Assembly (NCBI GenBank): GCA_018712665.1
Contig: DVGP01000004.1
Location: forward strand, 1-10,751
Origin: Candidatus Pelethomonas intestinigallinarum
Lineage (GTDB): Bacteria; Bacillota; Clostridia; Oscillospirales; Oscillospiraceae
Direction of reading: 5' to 3'
Length of the DNA stretch: 10,751 bases
Made by a program: the position numbers and the translations under genes. The notes below the pieces were generated by a model that had not been told where the DNA came from, searched no databases, and was given only the letters and a program-made list of their open reading frames with translations. How positions within the stretch are numbered: position 1 is the stretch's first letter; each line of letters starts with the position of its first letter. Shown here in pieces: positions 1 to 5,296 of this stretch.

Positions 1-95
1 GCGTATCGCCGGGCGGGTGGGGGAGAAACATTTTTCTTCCCCGGTTACTGCTATTCTATTTGATAGCTTTCGGGGCTTTCAGCCCCGTACCCTGA

Positions 96-123
96 GTTAC
101 TTTTTGCTCGTGCAAAAAGTAAC
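96..123. repeat. Boundary-type hairpin, ACTTTT/AAAAGT family (copy 1, left)
   Basis: This is a perfect 12-bp inverted repeat, GTTACTTTTTGC, loop TCGT, GCAAAAAGTAAC. It resembles the hairpin at the other end of the same repeat copy (537-566). The equivalent hairpin in copy 2 (10279-10306) has different stem bases that still pair. No T-run follows, so it does not look like a classical intrinsic terminator. Confidence 0.8.
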
Positions 124-284
124 CAATACCCATCCTGGGCACTTAAACACGCATAGGGGCGGGCCCCTTTCGATGGGGTCCCTCCCCTATGTACCCCTCC
201 TCCACGACGACACAAAGGGGGCGAGCCCCCTTTGGAATCCCCCCAGCCAGTCCTGCGGACTGTCCGGAGACCCCTCAAGATTTG

Positions 285-384
285 ACTTGCGCGGCGGGAA
301 TGAATCCCGCCTTACGCCAAGGTTTTCGCCTTTGGCGAAAACGCTTGTACGCCGGACTCCCGGCGAGAACCCTAACGAAACATG
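285..384 (+). repeat. Highly conserved 100-base core of the repeat, copy 1
   Basis: Aligned without gaps to 10451-10550, 98 of 100 positions match by eye. The differences are at 314 (A versus G) and 332 (T versus C). It contains three consecutive hairpins: GGCGGGA/TCCCGCC (293-299/305-311), GTTTTCGCC/GGCGAAAAC (322-330/334-342) and CGCCGG/CCGGCG (350-355/360-365). The difference at 332 lies in a three-base loop and the one at 314 lies between stems, so all three stems are unchanged. The unpaired tail GAACCCTAACGAAACATG (367-384) is identical in both copies. Confidence 0.85.
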
Positions 385-436
385 TGCCCCTTTCACAGGG
401 CCAGAGGCCGAAGCACCATTGATAGACCCTCTGTAG

Positions 437-457
437 ATTAGATGACAAAAATCTAAT
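437..457. repeat. Hairpin with a compensatory base pair relative to copy 2
   Basis: The arms ATTAGAT (437-443) and ATCTAAT (451-457) pair perfectly around GACAAAA. In copy 2 the stem is ATCAG/CTGAT (10602-10606/10618-10622), so the pair T439-A455 is replaced by C10604-G10620. This is a two-sided change that keeps pairing. The bases around it (GATGACAAAAA before, TTCGGTGCAGAGATGT after) are nearly invariant. Confidence 0.65.
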
Positions 458-536
458 TCGGTGCAGAGATGTCCCAAATTTGATAAAGACTGATCAGACA
501 AAATATCGGGGACCGGGGTGTCCCCGGCGCGCTTTT

Positions 537-566
537 GGTTACTTTTCTCGCGTGAGAAAAGTAACC
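537..566. repeat. Boundary-type hairpin, ACTTTT/AAAAGT family (copy 1, right)
   Basis: This is a perfect 13-bp inverted repeat, GGTTACTTTTCTC, loop GCGT, GAGAAAAGTAACC. The counterpart in copy 2 is 10703-10730, with different but still complementary arms and the same GCGT loop. It lies about 100 bases upstream of der, so a transcript entering from upstream, or starting inside the repeat, would carry it in the der leader. Confidence 0.8.
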
Positions 567-617
567 CGCCCATGGGTGCGGGAACCCACAAAACCAAGAT
601 AAGAAAATCTCTTTCCT

Positions 618-632
618 GCCGCCGAAGGCGGC
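618..632. other. Short GC hairpin in the der leader
   Basis: GCCGCC (618-623) and GGCGGC (627-632) pair around GAA, 16 bases before the der ribosome binding site AAGGAGG (649-655). No T-run follows. I see no convincing -35/-10 pair between the repeat and der, so the promoter of this operon is not located. The hairpin may simply protect or shape the leader. Confidence 0.4.
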
Positions 633-665
633 GAAGAAGCAACGATAGAAGGAGGTCATAATCGA

Positions 666-1994
666 ATGGCCAAGCCCATTGTCGCCATCGTGGGCCGCCC
701 CAATGTGGGCAAGTCCATGCTGTTCAACAAGCTCATCGGCAAGCGGGTGTCCATCGTGGAGGACACCCCCGGCGTCACCCGGGATCGGATCTACGGGGAG
801 ACGGACTGGAACGGCCGGAAATTCACCCTCATCGACACCGGGGGCATCGAGCCCCGGACGGACAGCGAGATATTGTCCTTCATGCGGGAACAGGCGGAGA
901 TCGCCGTCAGCCACGCCGACGTCATCGTCTTCCTCACCGACATCAAGACCGGCCTCACCGCCTCCGACCAGGAGGTGGCCAGCATGCTGCTACGCAGCGG
1001 CAAGCCCATTGTCCTGGCGGTGAACAAGATGGACTCCGTGGGGGCTGTGGACCCGGACTACTACGAGTTTTATAATTTAGGATTGGGGGACCCCATCGCG
1101 GTCTCCGCCGTCCACGGCCACGGCACCGGGGACCTGCTGGACGAGTGCGTGAAGTATTTTCCCCCGGAGGGGGAGGAGGAAGAGGACGACGACCGCATTC
1201 AGGTGGCCATCATCGGCAAGCCCAACGTGGGCAAGTCCTCCCTGACCAACAAGATCCTGGGCCAGCAGCGGACCATTGTCAGCGACATGGCCGGCACCAC
1301 CCGGGACGCCATCGACTCCTACTTTGAAAACGAGACGGGGAAGTACGTCTTTATCGACACCGCCGGGATGCGGAAGAAGGCCAAGGTGGATGAGGCCATC
1401 GAGCGCTACAGCGTCCTCCGGGCCCAGATGGCTATTGAGCGCAGCGACGTGTGCCTGATCCTCATCGACGCCACCGAGGGGGTCACCGAGCAGGACACCA
1501 AGGTGGCCGGGCTGGCCCACGAGGCGGGGAAGGCCTGCATCATCGTGGTCAACAAGTGGGACCTGGTGGAGAAGGACGGCAAGACCATGGACCGGATGCG
1601 GGAGGACGTCCGCCGGGATCTGAGCTACATGGCCTACGCCCCCATCCTCTTCATCTCCGCCGCCACCGGTCAGCGGGTGGACCGGCTCTTCGAGCTGATC
1701 CAGTATGTCAACAACCAGGCCAGCACCCGCATCACCACCGGCATGCTCAACTCCGTCCTGGCCGACGCCCAGACCCGGGTCCAGCCCCCCACGGACAAGG
1801 GCCGGCGGCTGAAGATCTACTACATGACCCAGGTGGGGATCAAGCCCCCACACTTCGTCATCTTCTGCAACGACGCCCGGCTGTTCCACTTCTCCTACCA
1901 GCGGTATATCGAAAACTGCATCCGCAACACCTTCGGCCTGGAAGGGACGCCGATCAAGATTACCATCCGCCAGAAGGGCGACAAGGAGGAGTAA
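666..1994 (+). CDS. der: Ribosome biogenesis GTPase Der (EngA)
   Basis: This 442-residue protein has the tandem G-domain layout unique to Der/EngA, which acts in maturation of the 50S ribosomal subunit. G domain 1 has the P-loop GRPNVGKS (10-17), PGVTRD (35-40), DTGG (57-60) and NKMD (120-123). G domain 2 has GKPNVGKS (184-191), AGTTRD (209-214), DTAG (231-234), NKWD (296-299) and SAATG (331-335). An acidic linker (about 168-176) separates the domains. The C-terminal part (about 350-442) is the KH-like RNA-binding domain. Length is usual for the family. In G1 the residue after GKS is Met18 where Thr is common; the Mg-binding Ser17 is kept. The start ATG has AAGGAGG (649-655) at good spacing, and MAKPIVAIVG is a standard Der N-terminus. 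It is the first gene of the operon with plsY and gpsA. Confidence 0.97.
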   Translation: MAKPIVAIVGRPNVGKSMLFNKLIGKRVSIVEDTPGVTRDRIYGETDWNGRKFTLIDTGGIEPRTDSEILSFMREQAEIAVSHADVIVFLTDIKTGLTASDQEVASMLLRSGKPIVLAVNKMDSVGAVDPDYYEFYNLGLGDPIAVSAVHGHGTGDLLDECVKYFPPEGEEEEDDDRIQVAIIGKPNVGKSSLTNKILGQQRTIVSDMAGTTRDAIDSYFENETGKYVFIDTAGMRKKAKVDEAIERYSVLRAQMAIERSDVCLILIDATEGVTEQDTKVAGLAHEAGKACIIVVNKWDLVEKDGKTMDRMREDVRRDLSYMAYAPILFISAATGQRVDRLFELIQYVNNQASTRITTGMLNSVLADAQTRVQPPTDKGRRLKIYYMTQVGIKPPHFVIFCNDARLFHFSYQRYIENCIRNTFGLEGTPIKITIRQKGDKEE

Positions 1995-1997
1995 GAG

Positions 1998-2675
1998 ATG
2001 CCTGACGCGTTTGAGATGCCCATCTGGGCGATTTTCGGGATTTCCGCGGTGGCGGCCTATTTCCTGGGCTGCTTCAACGGGGCTGTCATCGTCTCAAAGT
2101 ATATCCTCCGGGACGACGTGCGGACCCACGGCAGCGGCAACGCCGGCCTGACCAACTTCTACCGGACCTTCGGCGGGCCCCTCACCGCGGTGGTCATCCT
2201 GACCGATGTGCTCAAGGCGGTGCTGGCGGTGCTGCTGAGCCGGTGGCTGATGTTCCACGGCTTTACAATCTTCCTCTCCGCCGCGTCAACGACGGCTCTT
2301 TACGATGCCGTCGCAAAATACTGGGCGGGCCTGTTCTGCCTGCTGGGCCACATGTTCCCGGTGATGTTCAAGTTCAAGGGGGGCAAGGGCATCCTCTCCG
2401 GCGGCACCATCGCCATCATGATCGACTGGCGGGTGGCCCTGGTGGTGTGGGGCGGCTTCCTGATCCTGGCCTTTTTGACCCGGTATGTGTCTCTGGGGTC
2501 CTGCTGGGCGGGGCTCAGCTTCCCCTTCGTCAGCTGGGCCGTCTACCGCAACTGGCTTATCCTGCTGCTGGCCATCGCCTGCGGCGGCCTGATCCTGTGG
2601 CAGCACCGGGGAAATATCCGCCGGCTCCTGAACGGCACCGAGAGCAAGTTCCACCTCCACAAGAAAAAAGAGTAG
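1998..2675 (+). CDS. plsY: Glycerol-3-phosphate acyltransferase PlsY
   Basis: PlsY is an inner-membrane enzyme that transfers the acyl group of acyl-phosphate to the sn-1 position of glycerol-3-phosphate, making lysophosphatidic acid. The 225-residue product shows the family motifs in order: HGSGNAGLTN (44-53), GHMFPVMFKFKGGKG (117-131), TRYVSLGS (161-168) and the C-terminal HRGNIRRLLNGTESK (203-217). Hydrophobic segments lie at about 10-32, 60-80, 84-98, 108-122, 135-160 and 180-201. The segment around 80-108 seems longer than in many PlsY proteins, and the total is slightly above the usual 190-215 residues. The start lies three bases after the der stop, and its ribosome binding site AAGGAGGA (1983-1990) is inside the end of der, which points to translational coupling. 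The next gene, gpsA, makes its substrate. Confidence 0.97.
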   Translation: MPDAFEMPIWAIFGISAVAAYFLGCFNGAVIVSKYILRDDVRTHGSGNAGLTNFYRTFGGPLTAVVILTDVLKAVLAVLLSRWLMFHGFTIFLSAASTTALYDAVAKYWAGLFCLLGHMFPVMFKFKGGKGILSGGTIAIMIDWRVALVVWGGFLILAFLTRYVSLGSCWAGLSFPFVSWAVYRNWLILLLAIACGGLILWQHRGNIRRLLNGTESKFHLHKKKE

Positions 2676-2699
2676 AAACCGGAAGGAGTTGGTTAGGCG

Positions 2700-3701
2700 A
2701 TGAAGATCACCGTACTGGGCAGCGGCGGCTGGGGGACGGCCCTGGCCCTGCTGCTGCTGGACAACGGAAACGACGTGACATTGTGGTCCTTTGACCCCAA
2801 GGAGGCGGAGATCCTCTGTGAAAGGCGGGAGAACCCCCTGCTGGCGGGAGTGCCCCTGCCGGAGGAGCTGAAGGTCAGCAGCGAGTTTGACACGGTGCCC
2901 CACAGCGGCTTGGTGGTGCTGGCCACGCCCTCCTTTGCCGTGCGCGCCACGGCCCGGCGGGTGGCGCCGCTGCTGGCCCCCGGCACGGTCATCGTCTCCG
3001 TGGCCAAGGGCATTGAGAAGGACACCAACCTGCGCCTCACCCAGATCATTGAGGAGGAGACCGGCGGGAAGTTCCCCGTGGTGGCCCTCTCCGGCCCCTC
3101 CCACGCCGAGGAGGTGGGCCGCCGGGTGCCCACCGGGGTGGTGGCGGCCTGCCGGGATATGGAGGCGGCCCAGTATGTCCAGGACGTGTTCATGAGCCCC
3201 CGCTTCCGGGTCTATACCAACACCGACGTGGTGGGGGTGGAGCTGGGGGCGGCGCTGAAAAACGTGCTGGCCCTGTGCTGCGGCATCAGCGACGGCATGG
3301 GCCTGGGGGACAACACCAAGGCCCTGCTGATGACCCGGGGCATGACGGAGATGGCCCGGCTTGGGGTGGCCCTGGGGGGCCGGAAGGAGACCTTCGCGGG
3401 CCTCAGCGGCATGGGGGACCTGATCGTCACCTGTACCTCCATGCACTCCCGGAACCGCCGCTGCGGCATCCTCATCGGCCAGGGGAAGAAGGTCCGGGAG
3501 GCCATGGACCAGGTGGGGGCCACGGTAGAGGGCTACTTTGCCGCCCTCAGCGCCCACCAGCTCTCGGAGAAGATCGGCGTGGAGATGCCCATCTGCCAGT
3601 GCGCCTACGGCGTGCTCTATGAGGACCGCCCGGTGGGGACGGTGGTGGAGCAGCTCATGACCCGCAGCAAGCGCCACGAGGAGGACAGAAGCTGGCTGTA
3701 A
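2700..3701 (+). CDS. gpsA: NAD(P)-dependent glycerol-3-phosphate dehydrogenase GpsA
   Basis: This cytosolic enzyme reduces dihydroxyacetone phosphate to sn-glycerol-3-phosphate, the substrate of PlsY encoded just upstream. The 333-residue protein starts with a Rossmann dinucleotide site, GSGGWGTA (7-14). It then has VAKGIE (101-106), SGPSHAEE (131-138), the substrate and catalytic segment ELGAALKN (181-188, Lys187 the expected catalytic lysine), GLGDNTKALLMTRG (201-214) and LSGMGDLIVTCTS (235-247). Length is normal. GGAAGGAG (2681-2688) precedes the ATG by 11 bases, and only 24 bases separate it from plsY. The C-terminus beyond about 322 is basic and acidic and not conserved. The plsY-gpsA pair next to der is a frequent Firmicutes arrangement. 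Confidence 0.97.
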   Translation: MKITVLGSGGWGTALALLLLDNGNDVTLWSFDPKEAEILCERRENPLLAGVPLPEELKVSSEFDTVPHSGLVVLATPSFAVRATARRVAPLLAPGTVIVSVAKGIEKDTNLRLTQIIEEETGGKFPVVALSGPSHAEEVGRRVPTGVVAACRDMEAAQYVQDVFMSPRFRVYTNTDVVGVELGAALKNVLALCCGISDGMGLGDNTKALLMTRGMTEMARLGVALGGRKETFAGLSGMGDLIVTCTSMHSRNRRCGILIGQGKKVREAMDQVGATVEGYFAALSAHQLSEKIGVEMPICQCAYGVLYEDRPVGTVVEQLMTRSKRHEEDRSWL

Positions 3702-3757
3702 CAGAAGAGGTTTCGGCAAGCTGCGAATACACGAGAGATAAAGGAGGAGTTTTTACC

Positions 3758-3874
3758 ATGCGGAGCGCCCGTTTTATTTCCATGATCGTTCTGGCGGCGG
3801 CGGTGGCCGTCGCCGCCGCCCTGGCGGTGGAGAACCTGGTCCTGGCCAGCATCTCCCTGGCCAGGGGCGAGTGA
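3758..3874 (+). CDS. Small hydrophobic membrane peptide, 38 residues, unknown function
   Basis: This short frame encodes 38 residues beginning MRSARFISM and ending LASISLARGE. Arg2 and Arg5 precede a hydrophobic stretch (about 6-22, rich in Ala, Val and Leu), giving one predicted membrane helix with the N-terminus inside, then a short amphipathic tail (about 24-36). AAGGAGGA (3741-3748) lies nine bases before the ATG, as strong as those of the neighbours. The stop is followed eight bases later by the terminator, so it is the last gene of the der-plsY-gpsA transcript, 56 bases after gpsA. I do not recognise the family. Part of the coding sequence is a perfect GC-rich inverted repeat (3793-3802/3811-3820), produced by GCG alanine codons before the centre and GCC after it. 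A structured RNA with a chance frame is the alternative reading. Confidence 0.65.
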   Translation: MRSARFISMIVLAAAVAVAAALAVENLVLASISLARGE

Positions 3875-3882
3875 CGGAGGAC

Positions 3883-3920
3883 AAAAAATCCGCCCGGCCA
3901 GATGGCCGGGCGGATTTTTT
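3883..3920. terminator. Bidirectional intrinsic terminator between the gpsA operon and rpmB
   Basis: The arms 3883-3900 and 3903-3920 are perfectly complementary. Each has a GC-rich stem (CCGCCCGGCC/GGCCGGGCGG) flanked by six A on one side and six T on the other. The U-tract therefore follows the hairpin on either strand. On plus it ends the der-plsY-gpsA-small-peptide transcript eight bases after the last stop. On minus it lies 14 bases after the rpmB stop. Confidence 0.92.
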
Positions 3921-3934
3921 ATGACCCAGATATG

Positions 3935-4123
3935 TTAGACAGCGCGGGTGACTTTACCGGAACGCAGACACCGGGTACAAACGTACACATGGCGAGGGGT
4001 ACCGTCCACAATCGCCTTGACCCGCTTGACATTGGGCTTCCAAGCGCGGTTGGACCGGCGGTGGGAGTGGGAAACCTTGATGCCAAAGGTAACACCCTTG
4101 TCGCAAAACTGACATTTAGCCAT
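3935..4123 (-). CDS. rpmB: 50S ribosomal protein L28 (bL28), zinc-ribbon form
   Basis: The 62-residue product is a full-length bacterial L28, with MAKCQFCDKG at the start, the SHSHRRSNRAWKPNV region (18-32) and the C-terminal part VYVCTRCLRSGKV (46-58). Cys4, Cys7, Cys49 and Cys52 form two CxxC pairs, the zinc-binding (C+) version found in many Clostridia and Actinobacteria. The start is fixed by the ribosome binding site AAGGAGGT (plus 4131-4138), seven bases from the ATG. The frame stays open upstream to 4225 but those residues do not look like L28. It is a single gene, divergent from hprK and convergent with the upstream operon. Confidence 0.97.
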   Translation of the reverse strand: MAKCQFCDKGVTFGIKVSHSHRRSNRAWKPNVKRVKAIVDGTPRHVYVCTRCLRSGKVTRAV

Positions 4124-4177
4124 CCGTTGCACCTCCTTGCTGTTCGAGATATAGCGGGCGCAAAAGCACCATGTGGT

Positions 4178-4206
4178 ATGATACCAGAGTTTGACACGAA
4201 ATGCAA
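4178..4206 (-). promoter_or_regulatory. Candidate sigma-A promoter for rpmB
   Basis: On the minus strand, TTGCAT (plus 4201-4206) and TATCAT (plus 4178-4183) are 17 bases apart. The -10 matches the consensus at five of six positions; the -35 is weak. The -10 sits inside the inverted repeat GGTAT-G-ATACC (4175-4185), which could be a binding site. A perfect TTGACA on the minus strand (plus 4243-4248) is an alternative -35, but its -10 at 17-18 bases is poor (TGATTT). Confidence 0.45.
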
Positions 4207-4241
4207 GAGAAAATTTCAAAATCACCGAAACTTTTTCTGCC

Positions 4242-4270
4242 TTGTCAAGGCTGGCGGTTTATACTATAAT
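4242..4270 (+). promoter_or_regulatory. Sigma-A promoter for the hprK operon
   Basis: TTGTCA (4242-4247) and TATAAT (4265-4270) are separated by exactly 17 bases. The -10 is perfect and the -35 has one mismatch. The predicted transcription start is near 4277, giving a leader of about 45 bases before hprK. It is the clearest promoter in the window and probably drives hprK through whiA. Confidence 0.8.
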
Positions 4271-4282
4271 TATCCTATATAT

Positions 4283-4302
4283 GCCCCGCGGTTCCGCGGG
4301 GC
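4283..4302 (+). other. GC hairpin at the 5' end of the hprK leader
   Basis: GCCCCGCGG (4283-4291) and CCGCGGGGC (4294-4302) pair around TT. The hairpin would begin within about ten bases of the predicted transcript start and end just before the ribosome binding site GGGGGAGGGA (4305-4314). No T-run follows, so it is not a terminator. A 5'-terminal stem that stabilises the mRNA or controls access to the ribosome binding site is possible. Confidence 0.6.
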
Positions 4303-4320
4303 GCGGGGGAGGGACCGGAG

Positions 4321-5262
4321 ATGATCAAGGATGATGTGATGCACGGCGGCGTACACCTGCCGGAGCTGGTGGAGCGGCTGAAGATGGCCGTGGTGAACCG
4401 GGGGGCGGACTATGAGACGGCCCTGGTGGGAATCAAGGACGTGAACCGGCCGGGTCTGCAGCTTGCGGGGTATTTCGACTACTTTGACGAGCGCCGCCTG
4501 CAGGTGATCGGCATGGCGGAGACCAAAATGCTGGAGAGCATGACCTCCGAGCAGCGGTCGGAGAGCTTTGCCAAGCTCTTCTCCTACAACATCCCCGCCC
4601 TGGTGGTCTCCCGGGATTTGGACATCTACCCCGAGTGCCTGACCATGGCCCGGAAGTACCAGCGGACCCTGCTCCACACGGCGGAGACCACCGTGGATTT
4701 CACCACCAAGGTCATTGAGCTGCTGACCCAGCTCATGGCCCCCACCATCACCCGCCACGGCGTGCTGCTGGACATCTACGGCGAGGGGGTCCTCATCACC
4801 GGGGACAGCGGCATCGGCAAGAGCGAGACCGCCATCGAGCTGGTCAAGCGGGGCCACCGGCTGGTGGCTGACGACGCGGTGGACATCCGCCGGGTGTCCG
4901 ACCAGCTCATCGGCAAGGCCCCGGAGCTGATCCGCCACTACATCGAGCTGCGGGGCATCGGCGTCATCGACGTGCAGCAGCTCTTCGGCATGAGCGCCGT
5001 CATCCTGGAGGCCCAGATCGACCTGGTGGTCCACCTGGAGCAGTGGCGGGAGGACAAGTTCTACGACCGCTTCGGCCTGGACGAGGAGACGGTGGACATC
5101 CTGGGGGTGGAGCTGCCCATCCTGACCATCCCGGTGATGCCCGGGCGGAACCTGGCCGTCATCGTGGAGGTGGCCGCCATGAACAACCGCCACAAGAAGT
5201 ACGGCTACAACGCGGCCCAGAAGCTGGCGGAGGAGCTGGAGCGCCACGCCCAGGGGATGTGA
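4321..5262 (+). CDS. hprK: HPr kinase/phosphorylase
   Basis: HprK phosphorylates Ser46 of HPr, and removes that phosphate, according to glycolytic intermediates, ATP and phosphate. P-Ser-HPr then acts with CcpA in carbon catabolite repression in Firmicutes. The 313-residue protein has the N-terminal domain (to about 135), then the kinase core with catalytic His146 (TRHGVLLD), the Walker A loop GDSGIGKS (161-168), the acidic pair in VADDAVD (182-188), the HprK signature RGIGVIDVQQLFG (211-223) following Glu209, and PVMPGRN (271-277). Length is typical. The ATG at 4321 is preceded by GGGGGAGGGA (4305-4314); Met7 is a less likely start. It is the first gene after a strong promoter. The ROK kinase next door supports a sugar-control role. 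The ptsH or crh partner is not in the window. Confidence 0.97.
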   Translation: MIKDDVMHGGVHLPELVERLKMAVVNRGADYETALVGIKDVNRPGLQLAGYFDYFDERRLQVIGMAETKMLESMTSEQRSESFAKLFSYNIPALVVSRDLDIYPECLTMARKYQRTLLHTAETTVDFTTKVIELLTQLMAPTITRHGVLLDIYGEGVLITGDSGIGKSETAIELVKRGHRLVADDAVDIRRVSDQLIGKAPELIRHYIELRGIGVIDVQQLFGMSAVILEAQIDLVVHLEQWREDKFYDRFGLDEETVDILGVELPILTIPVMPGRNLAVIVEVAAMNNRHKKYGYNAAQKLAEELERHAQGM

Positions 5263-5296
5263 CCCCCGCAGGATATTTTGGAGAGGTGGGAACCAT

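Larger units (their letters stand above)
68..588 (+). repeat. Hairpin-rich dispersed repeat, copy 1 (upstream of der)
   Basis: This gene-free stretch aligns in the same orientation with about 10221-10751. It is built from successive inverted repeats: 71-77/81-87, 96-107/112-123, 153-167/175-190 (imperfect), 214-222/225-233, 248-253/257-262, 293-299/305-311, 322-330/334-342, 350-355/360-365, 437-443/451-457, 513-518/522-527 and 537-549/554-566. The best conserved part is 285-384. The two copies differ by single-base indels, for example in the loop at 223-224 and around 391-416, which would break any reading frame, so I read it as non-coding. Open frames across it (for example 17-436 plus) have no recognisable protein features. 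The function is unknown. It could be a non-autonomous mobile element, a REP/BIME-like repeat, or a source of structured RNA. Its edges are uncertain by tens of bases. The right edge probably includes an imperfect CCGCCC/GGGTGCGGG stem near 565-582. Confidence 0.85.

Noticed and set aside
20..42. Stem GGGGAGAAA / TTTC-T-TCCCC near the window start, a possible terminator of an upstream gene
   Set aside because: The stem has a bulge and no run of T follows it; the T-run is part of the stem. The upstream gene is not in the window, so the claim cannot be supported.
152..365. CRISPR array
   Set aside because: The inverted repeats differ from one another and there is no regularly spaced identical direct repeat within a copy.
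17..436. Plus-strand open frame of 139 codons, and minus frames at 51-278 and 187-642, across repeat copy 1
   Set aside because: They have low-complexity or chance-like sequence and no credible ribosome binding site. The homologous copy 2 has single-base indels that would shift the frame, so the repeat is better read as non-coding.
480..509. Possible promoter TTGATA...TATCGG inside repeat copy 1, upstream of der
   Set aside because: The -10 is poor and the spacing is 18. The equivalent bases in copy 2 (about 10648-10675) do not keep either hexamer, so it is unlikely to be a built-in promoter of the element.
3935..4225. Longer L28 start at plus 4225 on the minus strand
   Set aside because: The extra 34 residues do not resemble L28 and include the candidate promoter. 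The strong ribosome binding site at 4131-4138 points to the start at 4123.
3902..4324. Plus-strand open frame of 140 codons over the rpmB region
   Set aside because: It begins inside the terminator, is antisense to rpmB, and runs through the hprK promoter; there is no ribosome binding site or protein similarity.
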